Assembly (NCBI GenBank): GCA_947038405.1 | Contig: CAMQVY010000012.1 | Coordinates: 1-64,000, forward strand | Source: an uncultured Rikenellaceae bacterium | Lineage (GTDB): Bacteria; Bacteroidota; Bacteroidia; Bacteroidales; Rikenellaceae | DNA length: 64,000 nucleotides | Direction of reading: 5' to 3' | Part shown: piece by piece, positions 8,796 through 19,126 of the stretch | Layout: each line of letters opens with the position of its first letter | Position numbering within the stretch: the first letter of the stretch is position 1 | Translations under genes and position numbers: made by a program | Notes under the pieces: model-generated | Databases searched by the model: none | The model's input: the letters and a program-made list of their open reading frames with translations, nothing else | Told to the model about the DNA's origin: nothing

Positions 8796-10091
8796 TTATA
8801 AATCTGTATCTGGCTCGCCAACCCACTCATCAACACTAACGTCAAAGTGAATATCACCTCCAGCTACTGGATCTGTAATAACTGGTGTTCCATCAACTAA
8901 AATTTTTGTATTCTTTCCTTCTTCGTCATAGTAATACTTAGATAGGTATAGACCCCCTGTTGCATCTGTTGTACCTAACTTCATATTGTAAGTATATCCT
9001 TTACCTCTATTCCATGTAACTGGATTTGTTCCCATTGGGAAACCTACTTTCACATATAAAGGTCCTGCATAAGAACCTGAAGTATTGTTATATACTGCAT
9101 TTTCTGGCGATCCTGCTGCCCACTCTGTATCTTCAATACAATTTGCTCTCATTTTGTAACCTACTGCATTCTCATCTGCTGGTACAGCAGTCTCAAGACG
9201 ATAGATCATTCCAATGTAAGCTCCTGTTACGCCTGTTGCATTTCCATCTGCATCTTCTGTTGCTGTACCGTCCCAAACTGGTGTAGTAGCTTGTGGTACC
9301 AACATTAAGTGACTTGAATGACCTGCATTGTAAATTGGTGACTTTAAATTTTGTGTAGTAACCAAATTACTAAAATCATTTATAGCTCCTGCCTCGTCGA
9401 AGTAATCATAATTTGCAGAAGCAAGTGTTGTACCTAGATCCCATGCTTTAGTAGTATAATCATATGTACCTGCATCTACAAGTGCATTCACATCTACCTT
9501 ATTTACATAAGCAGTAACATCAATTCCTGTGATTATACCAAAGTTAATCTTTGATGTTATATGATCAAATGCAATTGTTAACTTACCTGTAGGGGGCTTA
9601 GTCGTTGTAGTATTCGTTGCTCCCAAGAAGTCAACCTGAGTTACTGATGTTCCCTGAATCGTAATATCAGCAGTTACTGATGTATTAGCGGCCTCTGGTG
9701 CTGTCGCAACTGCGGTGACTGCAAAACCTGTAGCAGTTTTTGGGTGATGTGCATAAAACTTCATAGGATAGTGCTCATCTGCAGTCGGCCATGTTGGCGT
9801 TACTGGTGGAGTTACCCAATCCCATACACCTGAAGTGTGCTTGTACTCGATACCATTAATGTCTTGATGCCATCCTGTCGCACTATTATTTGCAGCATAA
9901 ACATGAAAACCTCCTGTTGCTGGATGCTGCAATGCTGCAAGGTCATTTATTGCAGCCCTTGAAGTCGATGTGATAAAATTAATTTTACTAACATCATCTA
10001 CTGTGCCTGGATCAGAATCCCCAACCTCTGTTTTTGAACAACTTGCAAGAATCAGTCCGCACGTAGCGAACCATAGAATTGATTTTGTCAT
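8796..10091 (-). CDS. major fimbrillin (type V pilus shaft subunit)
   Basis: The 431-residue lipoprotein precursor has the signal MTKSILWFATCGLILASC (Cys at 18). After it come DVSKINFITSTSRAAIND, with an Arg in the position cleaved by gingipain-like proteases in known type V pilins, then FYAHHPK and a helix-free, Thr/Ala/Gly-rich beta region with HITSKINFGI, the hallmark strand of the fimbrillin N-terminal domain. The C-terminal strand region ends DVSVDEWVGEPDTDL, consistent with a donor-strand segment. It is third in the operon, 65 nt after the anchor gene. Size, position and low-complexity composition make it the best candidate for the polymerising shaft subunit. Confidence 0.82.
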   Translation of the reverse strand: MTKSILWFATCGLILASCSKTEVGDSDPGTVDDVSKINFITSTSRAAINDLAALQHPATGGFHVYAANNSATGWHQDINGIEYKHTSGVWDWVTPPVTPTWPTADEHYPMKFYAHHPKTATGFAVTAVATAPEAANTSVTADITIQGTSVTQVDFLGATNTTTTKPPTGKLTIAFDHITSKINFGIITGIDVTAYVNKVDVNALVDAGTYDYTTKAWDLGTTLASANYDYFDEAGAINDFSNLVTTQNLKSPIYNAGHSSHLMLVPQATTPVWDGTATEDADGNATGVTGAYIGMIYRLETAVPADENAVGYKMRANCIEDTEWAAGSPENAVYNNTSGSYAGPLYVKVGFPMGTNPVTWNRGKGYTYNMKLGTTDATGGLYLSKYYYDEEGKNTKILVDGTPVITDPVAGGDIHFDVSVDEWVGEPDTDL

Positions 10092-10156
10092 AATTTAAAA
10101 TTTAAAAAAGTTAATGTTAATACTATTATGTTTGTTTGTTTGCAAAACGTTATAGG

Positions 10157-11176
10157 CTAAAGATCAATATGCTCCTCATCATCCCAATCTCCAACTGCAA
10201 TATGCTCGTCTCCATCTCTATGTGGTAACTCTATTGAAGCTGCAATATTTATCAGAAAACCATCCTGAATCTCTACATCTTCGGTTAAATCGTACTCAAA
10301 TGGATATGGTGGTGTATAAGTAGAACCATCTATCAGTACAACATCTAACATCATCGAATAATCTGGGGTAGAGCCTACTGGTAACTTACCAAAAGTTTGA
10401 AAGCTTGTCTCCGCAATACCATCAGAAACAGAATCCGCATCAAACATAAACTCTCTAAGTTTGAAGAATTTTGTTGAAGGAATTGCCGCTGTCTCTGCCG
10501 AAGAGAGGTACACTTTTTGACTGAAACCTCTCATAGCTCCTTGAATTGTATGAGCGGACTTGAGTTTCTTTACTGTTACCAAAACCCTAGCATCATATGT
10601 CAACCTTCGCATCTTTACATGTATTACAATATCCTCTTGAGTAGTCCCGATTGAATCTAATCGACTGCGGTTTACCATGCTTGGTGTTACACTGAAATCG
10701 TCAATACTCCATGATGCCAACTTATGAGCATCTTGCACAAATAACTCTCCAGATGTTGGTGCGTAATAACGGTACAAAGACGGATCCACTGGAGCAACTG
10801 TTGCTGCTATTTTGTTGAAATCATTAATGTCTGTAAATAGTAGACGATCACTCCAATAAACATCCGTTACAGACTCATTCATCGCCATTATAGAGTACTC
10901 CCCAACTGGCACCTCAATGTAACCACTATATACACTCGACTCTAAATAGTGCTCAAATGGGGCTGAACCATCTTTCGGGAAGAAACGTAGGGAAACTCTA
11001 TGAACCTCACTATAATCTTCTGATTTAACAGATGGATTGATTCCTGAATCATCCCAATTTACGTCTACAAATATACGGGCAGAAACATAGCATCCACTAC
11101 CAAAGTCCTGTCGCTTGCATGAGCCAATAATAAGCAACATAAATAGTATTAATATATATATTTGTCTCTTTTTCAT
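10157..11176 (-). CDS. FimB/Mfa2-like pilus anchor lipoprotein (DUF5119-like)
   Basis: I place the start at the ATG at 11176 (339 residues), because MKKRQIYILILFMLLIIGSC is then a perfect lipoprotein signal with Cys at residue 20. The ATG overlaps the TGA of the gene before it (ATGA), which implies translational coupling. A 13-residue upstream extension to 11215 is in frame but would hide the signal. The mature protein has EVPVGEYSIMAMNE and YYAPTSGELFV, typical of the anchor family that tethers type V pili and limits their length. It lies between the outer-membrane gene and the shaft pilin. Anchor function is inferred from family and order. Confidence 0.8.
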   Translation of the reverse strand: MKKRQIYILILFMLLIIGSCKRQDFGSGCYVSARIFVDVNWDDSGINPSVKSEDYSEVHRVSLRFFPKDGSAPFEHYLESSVYSGYIEVPVGEYSIMAMNESVTDVYWSDRLLFTDINDFNKIAATVAPVDPSLYRYYAPTSGELFVQDAHKLASWSIDDFSVTPSMVNRSRLDSIGTTQEDIVIHVKMRRLTYDARVLVTVKKLKSAHTIQGAMRGFSQKVYLSSAETAAIPSTKFFKLREFMFDADSVSDGIAETSFQTFGKLPVGSTPDYSMMLDVVLIDGSTYTPPYPFEYDLTEDVEIQDGFLINIAASIELPHRDGDEHIAVGDWDDEEHIDL

Positions 11177-12492
11177 AGGACCCCTCCCCTCTTTAATTTG
11201 CGATTTATCATCCAAACTAACGAAACTTTTGCTCTTGTTGGACCTAAGTATGAATACCTACCATCCTCCTTGCGAATAGCGTGCCACATATCTTCTATAT
11301 TAAAACATGATTCATAATAAGCATAATTTGTCTCAATGTAACCTATCCCCAAAGAGTACTCCATTCTGAGTGAACCTGCCTTGTTAATTGTATGTGCATA
11401 ACCTCCACTCAATCCGCCCATAATAAAAAACTCTCCTTGATAACCCTTAGCCTTATACTCAAAATCGTATAAACCTCCGCCAACATATACGCCTGCAAAC
11501 CAGCCTGTCATTTGTGGTCGGTCAAGTCGATCGCCAAACCAATAACGCCCCTCTAAATTACCATTTAACATCTGAATTCGATTTCGCTTACTATCTGAAC
11601 GTCCATTGTCAAAAGTCCACCACGGAAAGATCCACTCACCAGCAACTGACCAGCGATTCCCAATCGGAACTTCTAACTCTAAATTAATCAATGTCAAAGC
11701 ATCAAATAATAGATTGGTTTTTAGTGCAAAGAGTGGCTTTCGTTTAACTTCAGAATCTAAAACAGTCGACAATGGTAAAATAGCCTCTTGTTCGACTACA
11801 ACATCAACCTCATCTACAATCTCTGGTTCAATTTCAATAATCTCCTCAACCTCTAGTACACTATCAACCTCTGGAGTCTTTACCTTTATATCAATATTAA
11901 AATCATTGTTCCTTAAATAAGGCAGATAATTACTCCTGATGTATCTCCAAGACTCTCCCCCTCCTAACTTCTTCAACTTCCAACCAGTAACACCATGACT
12001 ATAATTTGAATTTAATATCTTCAATACAGCATCTCGCATTGGCAAATTACTATCTTCTTCTATTAAGCCTCCCAATTCAGACCAACTAGTAACATAAGCA
12101 TCCAACTCAATAACTGAACTAGCTGGAAAATTATAGCGCTTAATCAACATACTCTTAAATGATAGCGCACGTCCCTCGGCTAACTTCAAATTGTAATTGT
12201 AATTACCCTCAGGAGAGGCAGTCGCACTTACAAATAATGTGTCAATACTCAATCGTAAAGATTCCGAATTAAGACTCTTATCCAACTCCTCTAAAGAGGA
12301 CATATTGGACATGTAAGTAGGGTCGAAATCGGGATTATCAAAACTAAAGTAGAATACAATATTATTAATCTCAGATACAGATATATCCAAAGAGTCTTCT
12401 CCTATAAAACTTACTTTATCAACAACAAGAGGGTATGCCGAAACATACATTGTTGTTAAGTAATATGCTATTATAAATATAATTCGTCTCAT
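11173..12492 (-). CDS. outer-membrane protein with DUF3868-like N-terminus and DUF3575 barrel
   Basis: The 439-residue protein begins with a signal peptide (MRRIIFIIAYYLTTMYVSA). The N-terminal half has an OmpA-like region with SATASPEGNYNYNLKLAEGRA, where SPEG and the LAEGRA helix are diagnostic. An acidic Glu/Val linker follows at about residues 205-245, then a DUF3575 beta-barrel beginning LFALKTNLLFDAL and containing EVPIGNRWSVAGE. Proteins with this architecture head many fimbrial operons in Bacteroides and Parabacteroides and are thought to sit in the outer membrane. It is the first gene of the operon. No perfect TAnnTTTG box was found in the 230 nt upstream. Confidence 0.82.
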   Translation of the reverse strand: MRRIIFIIAYYLTTMYVSAYPLVVDKVSFIGEDSLDISVSEINNIVFYFSFDNPDFDPTYMSNMSSLEELDKSLNSESLRLSIDTLFVSATASPEGNYNYNLKLAEGRALSFKSMLIKRYNFPASSVIELDAYVTSWSELGGLIEEDSNLPMRDAVLKILNSNYSHGVTGWKLKKLGGGESWRYIRSNYLPYLRNNDFNIDIKVKTPEVDSVLEVEEIIEIEPEIVDEVDVVVEQEAILPLSTVLDSEVKRKPLFALKTNLLFDALTLINLELEVPIGNRWSVAGEWIFPWWTFDNGRSDSKRNRIQMLNGNLEGRYWFGDRLDRPQMTGWFAGVYVGGGLYDFEYKAKGYQGEFFIMGGLSGGYAHTINKAGSLRMEYSLGIGYIETNYAYYESCFNIEDMWHAIRKEDGRYSYLGPTRAKVSLVWMINRKLKRGGVL

Positions 12493-12719
12493 AATTACAA
12501 ATGTGATTTATTAGTTATATACGTTAATAACAAGCAAAAAAAATAGTGTTCTAAACTCTAAATAATAAACTAAGCCGAACAATTATGTACATATACAAAT
12601 TGCGTGCAAATTCGTTTATATTTTATATGTATTTGTCATCAAACAAGTCAACCCCGACACAAACAACCTGATAATAAGACATATAACACATGAAAATACT
12701 TATATATAGAGCACAAAAA
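12493..12719. other. intergenic region with probable pilus operon promoter
   Basis: This AT-rich stretch lies upstream of the pilus operon and contains no convincing ORF or RNA gene. It must contain the reverse-strand promoter of the operon, but no perfect TAnnTTTG match is visible. The nearest matches, GAATTTG and CAATTTG, lie at about 12600-12622. Confidence 0.3.
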
Positions 12720-12750
12720 AAGTGATGTTAGATTCTACCTAACATCACTT
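12720..12750 (-). terminator. intrinsic terminator of the first macroglobulin-like gene
   Basis: AAGTGATGTTAG (12720-12731) and CTAACATCACTT (12739-12750) form a perfect 12-bp stem. On the reverse strand it is followed by a run of seven T, 32 nt after the stop codon of the gene at 12783. Confidence 0.85.
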
Positions 12751-12782
12751 AATAGTAATTAAATATACTTATTTCTTTAAAA

Positions 12783-15700
12783 TCATCGACTCAATTCGCC
12801 AATCTCTCCTCCTTTAGTTACCGTCTGGGCATCAATATGATACTTCGTACAATTACTATTGTTGTAAAATTTAACGCTCGCTTGACCATTAACATCCGTT
12901 TCAACATTCGGATTCCAATACAACGTACGACGATGATCTCCTTGGGCAGGTAGAGGTGTCTTACTATAATCTGGAGTGTAGAACTCCATATCCATACGAG
13001 TTAAACCTTGGAAAATTATAGCTCGCCTAACTTTGTCATATTGGCTATACTTATTCACCCTAATTACTTCTTTTGTAAAACCAATCTCTGCCATCTCATA
13101 TCCTCCAATATATGTTGGGGGGATAGGTATCTCTCGTACAATTGTTGATTTATTCAGAACGACATCTCTTTTTGCTTTTTGCTTTATTATGCGACAGAAA
13201 TGCTCTACGACATAGTTCGGTCTATCTTTTGAAGATGTTTTTGTGGGACTCCTATCATTGTTGTGTATCTCATATTGCTGATATTCAGAATGATCCTTAA
13301 ATTTACTATAAATTTCATCAATAACCTTAGAATCAGTGTGTATTACAGTTGAATCAAGATAACAAGTGTATTTTGAGGGGTCCAAATTGTAGTCTACAAT
13401 ATCTACTGTTTCATGTTTTAATGGAGTAGTGTAGTAACTCCTATCTGTAGTGACATTTGTGGTATCTACTGTTGTATTAGAGATAAAAGCAATACTTCCT
13501 AATGGTAGTTTATAATAATTCAAATACTCCGTTGGGTAGGCAATATGCCTATTCCTTGACCAATATGGCCCACATCTATAATAATCAAACTCTTTATTTG
13601 CTATAATAATATTACCAGCTACTATTGTTTTATATGGAATAGAGCCAATCCTAGTCTGAATTTCAGCCTCAATAATACCATTATTGACAACATAACTATC
13701 TATATCATAACTATCTTGATATCTCTCTAGTGAAGTCAAACCACGACTATGTACTCTATCTAAAATTGGACGATTAAATGCAGGATAAATATCACTGTAA
13801 AAACCTTGATTATAATATTTAGTCTTTATTGCTGGATGAAAACAATTGTCATTTTTACTATATATATCTATTTTGTCAATAGCAAATTGACTTATATACT
13901 CACCATTTATCATAGAGTTAGAGATACTATTATCTTGAGGATAAGTGATCTCAAAACAATCATACATCTTCTCGTGCGGAGACATCTCACTTTCAACTAA
14001 AAAGAAACTATGTAAGTGTGACGACAATAATTTTTTACCAAGACTCAAATCTGGATCAAGAGATGTCATTAACACTTTTGTCTCTCCATAAAAATCTTCA
14101 AAACTTATAGAAAATTGACCTGAACGATTCACTGAAGACCTATGTGTAGGTAACTTATCTCTATTCCAAAATAGACTTGTACTCTTTTCATGATTCTTAT
14201 AGTATAAGAGAGAGTCATTATATACATTGATTATTGAGACCCCATTCGTCCCCAAAAGATCTGTAAACTTATTGGTTGGTTTATAATATATATAATCTGC
14301 TCTCTTCTCTCTACTTCCTGATCCCGTTTCTCTATCAACTTTATATATTGAAAGACCATCAGCAATTTTTGAATCCCAAGTCTGACCATAGGCCCTGCCA
14401 TACATCGCCAAACTCTTCTCCAATAAATATTTATTACCCATTCGCTCATAACCGCTTAGATAGTTCCAATTATATCGGCTCCAACCATAAACCTGGAGTA
14501 ATAGATCTAAATTAGTCGCTCTTGAAGCATCAGTTGATTCAAAATAATAATCTACATTCGGAATAAATCCTTTAACCTCTGACGATAATAGTAAATTTGT
14601 ATAGATATTATCACTATTAAACGTAGGTTTATGAGTAGTGCTATCATAAATAGATAGTGAAAAGTTAGTTTCAACTCCATCGCCTTCACTATTTTTTATA
14701 TCAAATAAAATCTCTTGTTGCTCATAAGGTTTAATGTTAGTACTATCTCCTTGAATTGTTGCACCTATACTCACATAAGATTCACGATTATTGTTGCGAA
14801 TAAATATCATACGCGATGCTAATTCCATACCCTGCTCATCGTATAGAACAACTTGATTAACTCCCTCACGTAGAGTCGACTTATCAACCTCAAGATCACA
14901 TATATGATCTTTTCTTGTTAACTTAATGACATCACTAAAACCGGTACATCCTCGACTTAAAATAGCAATCCCCAAATCATAGCCATAGGCTTTTGATCCA
15001 ACGTGTACTTTTAATTTAAGGGAGTCACTTAAATTATCTACACTAAGTGTATAACCCTTATTTACTGCTTTTGGTAGTTTAAATTTACTCTTTTTATAAT
15101 CTCCTTTAATAGTGACATAATATCCACTATTCTCTCGCATAGGTGTCATCTTGAAAACGCCCATTCCCAAATGGGTTGATGATACTGAGTCGACAATTTT
15201 ATTTTGATTACTCCATAAATAGCACTTAGTATTAACAATATTACCATGGGTATCTTTAATCTGAAACGCAACCAATGACTCCATATCCTTAACTAAACTA
15301 CCTCCTTCGGGGTAGAAATTAATCTTATAATTAGGTGCAGTAGTCGCAACTAATTTCGCCTCCTCTTGCTCTTTATCACTCTTCAATGCTCCAACCGTAC
15401 GATAACGAGGAAGTGTACGAAGACTTGAAGTGGACTCTTCACCTTTTTTGATCTTCTCAAAAAGCGGAAAAACCCTTGAAAAATAGTTCTGTTCATCATA
15501 GTTAAGCATCGCCTTTGTATAGGCTCTGATCTCAAAATAACCCGAGTACAGTGCACTATCTAGTGCAAAATAACCATCACACTGACCATCAATTAACCTC
15601 TGTTTTTGTGTGCGCAGAACTGCTCCCTCTGGACTCAATAGCTCAATATGTAATATTTCACTCGCTTTGGTTAATCTATTACTATCGGAATCAACAACAT

Positions 15701-15899
15701 AGGCTTTATACCATAACGTTTCATCCAAGAAATATGAACGATTATCCATATGAAGATAGACCTTTTCATGCGGAGGATATGACCTGGTGAATTTTGTTGC
15801 CCTTGTAGAGTAATCCAAGAGATTCTGACATTCAGCATCTTTTAAACAAACTCCTTGGAGTAGAAAAATTAAAATGAAAGTTACGAGGTATTTATACAT
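12783..15899 (-). CDS. large secreted protein with macroglobulin-like (MG2) N-terminus, copy 1
   Basis: The 1038-residue protein has a signal peptide (MYKYLVTFILIFLLQG). It then has the Bacteroidetes MG2-like signature PPHEKVYLHMDNRSYFLDET (about 42-61), followed by further beta domains with SGYFEIRAYTKAML, FYPEGGSLV and ASRMIFIRNN. The C-terminus (RRTLYWNPNV, then ASVKFYNNS) is the typical last strand region of this family, whose members are large periplasmic or surface proteins distantly related to alpha-2-macroglobulins and often carry a TonB plug-like segment. A plug-like stretch (IVAGNIIIANKEF) lies near residue 760. No thioester motif is visible. It is a tandem paralogue of the next gene, and its function is unknown. 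Confidence 0.72.
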   Translation of the reverse strand: MYKYLVTFILIFLLQGVCLKDAECQNLLDYSTRATKFTRSYPPHEKVYLHMDNRSYFLDETLWYKAYVVDSDSNRLTKASEILHIELLSPEGAVLRTQKQRLIDGQCDGYFALDSALYSGYFEIRAYTKAMLNYDEQNYFSRVFPLFEKIKKGEESTSSLRTLPRYRTVGALKSDKEQEEAKLVATTAPNYKINFYPEGGSLVKDMESLVAFQIKDTHGNIVNTKCYLWSNQNKIVDSVSSTHLGMGVFKMTPMRENSGYYVTIKGDYKKSKFKLPKAVNKGYTLSVDNLSDSLKLKVHVGSKAYGYDLGIAILSRGCTGFSDVIKLTRKDHICDLEVDKSTLREGVNQVVLYDEQGMELASRMIFIRNNNRESYVSIGATIQGDSTNIKPYEQQEILFDIKNSEGDGVETNFSLSIYDSTTHKPTFNSDNIYTNLLLSSEVKGFIPNVDYYFESTDASRATNLDLLLQVYGWSRYNWNYLSGYERMGNKYLLEKSLAMYGRAYGQTWDSKIADGLSIYKVDRETGSGSREKRADYIYYKPTNKFTDLLGTNGVSIINVYNDSLLYYKNHEKSTSLFWNRDKLPTHRSSVNRSGQFSISFEDFYGETKVLMTSLDPDLSLGKKLLSSHLHSFFLVESEMSPHEKMYDCFEITYPQDNSISNSMINGEYISQFAIDKIDIYSKNDNCFHPAIKTKYYNQGFYSDIYPAFNRPILDRVHSRGLTSLERYQDSYDIDSYVVNNGIIEAEIQTRIGSIPYKTIVAGNIIIANKEFDYYRCGPYWSRNRHIAYPTEYLNYYKLPLGSIAFISNTTVDTTNVTTDRSYYTTPLKHETVDIVDYNLDPSKYTCYLDSTVIHTDSKVIDEIYSKFKDHSEYQQYEIHNNDRSPTKTSSKDRPNYVVEHFCRIIKQKAKRDVVLNKSTIVREIPIPPTYIGGYEMAEIGFTKEVIRVNKYSQYDKVRRAIIFQGLTRMDMEFYTPDYSKTPLPAQGDHRRTLYWNPNVETDVNGQASVKFYNNSNCTKYHIDAQTVTKGGEIGELSR

Positions 15900-16010
15900 A
15901 ATATTGGGGGTATTAATTAGTAATTACTTCAAATATTATCAACTAAAGAATTATATATTTAACTAAAATACGAACATCATTTTACAATATAGTAATTTTA
16001 TTTGAAATAA

Positions 16011-18968
16011 TCACTTATTTAAAATACCCATTTCACCTTTTCTTGTTACTGTTTGTGCATCAATATTGTATTTTGTGCAGCTGCCATTGTTGTAAAACTC
16101 AACACTAGCACATCCTGTACTATCAGTTTGTACGTTTGGATTCCAATATAATGTGCGGCGATAATCCCCCTGCGTTGGAAGTGGTGTCTTGCTATAATCC
16201 GGAGAGTAGAACTCTTTATCCATGCGTGTTAGACCTTGGAATATGATTGCTCGCTTTGTCAGATCTTTATCACTGTAATGATTCTTTCTAATCAATTGTT
16301 TTACTTTGGCTATGTCCAGAACATCATGTCCCAATACTGCTAAATCCCTACCGACTAACTCCAGAACATCATCTCTTTTTGCTTCTTGTTTTATGATGCG
16401 ACAAAAGTGTTCAACGATATAAGTTGGTCGCTCTTTAGAGGATGTTTTAGACGGAGTGTCATCAGTGTTTTTTATATCATATTGTTGATATTTTGAGTGT
16501 GTCTTAAATTTATTGTGAAAATTCTCTATAGTATTATAATCAGTATGTATTATTGTGGAGTCAATGAAACATGTATATTTTGATGGATCTAAATCGTAAT
16601 CATTGATGTCTAAAGTTTCATGCTTTAGGGGGATTGTATAATAACTGCAATCTCCAGCAATATCGGTAGTATCTACTGTTGTATTAGATATAAATGCAAA
16701 ACTACCAAGTGGTAATTTATGATATTTCAAATATTCTGTAGGATATTCAATATGTCTACTTCTTGCCCAAAAAGCATCTCTCAAGTCACTATCATTATTG
16801 TTATTACGAGATCTAGTTTTAGGTACAGTCCGTCCTCTATACTTATCTATATCAAAACTTTTAGCAAATTCGCGAAGAGAACTTAAACCTCTATTATTGA
16901 CACGATCAAGAATTGGACGTTTAAATGCGGGGTAAATTTCACTGTAAAAACCTTGGTTATAATACTTTGTCTTTATTGCTGGATGAAAAACTCTTACATT
17001 TCTTTCATTTATATCAATTTCATCTATGTTATATTGGCTGATATACTCGCCATTAATGATGGCATATGACAATGCTTGTTTTTTTGGTATATTTATTTCA
17101 AAAAAATCATACGACTTCTCTTCGGGTGAACTTTCACTCTCTATTAAGAAAAATGGATATAAATGGTCAGACATCGCTTTTATTCCATTTATTTTTGAAT
17201 CACGAGACGATAGTAAAAATTTAGTCTCTCCATAGAAATCTCCAGTATTCATATGAAATTGACCCTCTCTTACAGGACATGGATGGCTAGGGAACTGATC
17301 TTTATGCCAAAAAAGACTCGTCCCTTTCTCTCTATCTTCATGATACAAAAGAGATTCATCATGTATATGAGTTAATAATATGCCACGTGTACCCCTAAGT
17401 CTCATTATTTTATCTGATGGGGAATAACCTTCTGCATCAGAATACCATCTTTGCCCATATACCATTCCATAGATTATTAAATTTTTTTCCATGAAATAAG
17501 GGGTGTCCATATCTTGATAACCACTTAAATACTCCCATTTATAACGACTCCAACCATACACTTGAAGAAGAAGATCCAAATTTGTATTTCGTTCTATATT
17601 ATTTGCTTCAAAATAATAATCAACATTCGGAATAAATCCTTTTACTTCAGATGAAAGCAGTAGGTTTGTGTATATATTATCTCTATTAAACGTTGGGTCA
17701 ATAGAGGAGCTGTCGCGAATAGATAGCGAAAAAGTTGTCTCAACTGCATCGCCATTACTATCTTTTACATTAAATAGAATATTTTGTCTTTGGTAGGGGA
17801 TTAGAGTATTACTATCTGATTTAATCGTTGCATCTATTGTTAAAATATTATCCATATTATTATTACGGATAAATATCATACGAGATGCAAGTTCTCGACC
17901 CTGTCCGTCGTAAAGAACAACCTGATTAACGCCATCTCGTAGAGTAGTTTTATTAACCTTAAACTCAGATACAAGATTGTTTTTTGTTGGCATAATACTA
18001 TCACAGAACTGCGTACACCCTCTACTCAAAATTGCAATACCCAAATTTTCAAGAATTTCAGTAGAGGTTACTTTTATTTTTAAATTTAGTGAATCACTCA
18101 AATTGTCTACATTGAGAATATAACCTCTCTTTAATACATCAGGTAACACAAATCTATTATTCTTCGCGTCATCTTTAATTGTGAGATATAGTTCATTTTT
18201 CTTTCGATTTGGAGTAATTTTCAGTGTTCCAATACCTAAATGTGTTGAATATGTAGAATCAATACATTTATTTTTTCTATTCCATAGATAACACTTTTTA
18301 TTAACTACTTTACCATCGCTGTCTTTTACCTGAAACGCAACTTTAGATTTTATGTCCATAACTAAATTACCACCCTCTGGATAGAAATTAACACTATAGT
18401 TTGGAGTTCTGTCAGCATTTCGTATATCCTTATCTTTCTCTTTTTCTGTTTTTAACTCACCAACAGTTCTATAACGAGGAAGTGTACGGCGAATAGAGTC
18501 AAATTCTCCAATGTTCTTAGGTTTTTCAAATATAGGGAATACCCTTGAGAAGTAGTTTTGTTCGTCGTAGTTAAGCATCGCTTTTGTGTAGGCACGTATC
18601 TCAAAATATCCTGAATATAGTGCACTATCTAATGCGAAATAGCCATCACATTGACCCTCTATTAGCCTCTGTTTTTGTGTGCAAATCACTGCACCCTCGG
18701 GACTTAGAAGCTCAATATGGAGTATTTCACTCGCTTTAGTGAGTTTATTGCTATCAGAATCTACGACATATGCCTTATACCACAGCGTTTCATCTAAGAA
18801 ATATGAACGATTATCCATATGAAGATAAACTTTTTCATGTGGAGGATAAGATCTTGTGAAGTTCGTTGCTATTATCGAGTAATGCAACAAATTTTGACAT
18901 TTCGCTTCATTTAAAGATACTCCTTGAATGAGGAAAATTAATATAAAGGTTACGAGGTATCTATACAT
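16011..18968 (-). CDS. large secreted protein with macroglobulin-like (MG2) N-terminus, copy 2
   Basis: I start this paralogue at the ATG at 18968 (985 residues), so that MYRYLVTFILIFLIQG aligns with the signal peptide of copy 1; an upstream extension to 19031 is not signal-like. Domain order follows copy 1: the MG2 region PPHEKVYLHMDNRSYFLDET, SGYFEIRAYTKAML, FYPEGGNLV, LASRMIFIRNN and the C-terminal RRTLYWNPNV. The two differ most near residues 700-740, where this copy has a basic, Asn-rich RSRNNNND patch, and just before the AIIFQGLTRMD block. The genes are 111 nt apart and may be co-transcribed from here. This copy lies directly opposite a divergent fimbrillin gene. Confidence 0.72.
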   Translation of the reverse strand: MYRYLVTFILIFLIQGVSLNEAKCQNLLHYSIIATNFTRSYPPHEKVYLHMDNRSYFLDETLWYKAYVVDSDSNKLTKASEILHIELLSPEGAVICTQKQRLIEGQCDGYFALDSALYSGYFEIRAYTKAMLNYDEQNYFSRVFPIFEKPKNIGEFDSIRRTLPRYRTVGELKTEKEKDKDIRNADRTPNYSVNFYPEGGNLVMDIKSKVAFQVKDSDGKVVNKKCYLWNRKNKCIDSTYSTHLGIGTLKITPNRKKNELYLTIKDDAKNNRFVLPDVLKRGYILNVDNLSDSLNLKIKVTSTEILENLGIAILSRGCTQFCDSIMPTKNNLVSEFKVNKTTLRDGVNQVVLYDGQGRELASRMIFIRNNNMDNILTIDATIKSDSNTLIPYQRQNILFNVKDSNGDAVETTFSLSIRDSSSIDPTFNRDNIYTNLLLSSEVKGFIPNVDYYFEANNIERNTNLDLLLQVYGWSRYKWEYLSGYQDMDTPYFMEKNLIIYGMVYGQRWYSDAEGYSPSDKIMRLRGTRGILLTHIHDESLLYHEDREKGTSLFWHKDQFPSHPCPVREGQFHMNTGDFYGETKFLLSSRDSKINGIKAMSDHLYPFFLIESESSPEEKSYDFFEINIPKKQALSYAIINGEYISQYNIDEIDINERNVRVFHPAIKTKYYNQGFYSEIYPAFKRPILDRVNNRGLSSLREFAKSFDIDKYRGRTVPKTRSRNNNNDSDLRDAFWARSRHIEYPTEYLKYHKLPLGSFAFISNTTVDTTDIAGDCSYYTIPLKHETLDINDYDLDPSKYTCFIDSTIIHTDYNTIENFHNKFKTHSKYQQYDIKNTDDTPSKTSSKERPTYIVEHFCRIIKQEAKRDDVLELVGRDLAVLGHDVLDIAKVKQLIRKNHYSDKDLTKRAIIFQGLTRMDKEFYSPDYSKTPLPTQGDYRRTLYWNPNVQTDSTGCASVEFYNNGSCTKYNIDAQTVTRKGEMGILNK

Positions 18969-19126
18969 AATATTGTAGTTATTAGTTCGTAGTCTACAAT
19001 ATAACGATTTTATTTTAAAATATATAATCATCCTTAAATAACTAGAGGGGCATGGTTGTTGATTTACATGTTCTAAAATGTAAAATACACTGATAAATTA
19101 ATATATACGACTAAACGTAAATGATT

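Noticed and set aside
12783-18968. Possibility that the MG2-like proteins are true alpha-2-macroglobulins with a thioester
   Set aside because: No CxEQ thioester motif is present in either copy; only the MG2-like N-terminal and typical C-terminal strands match.
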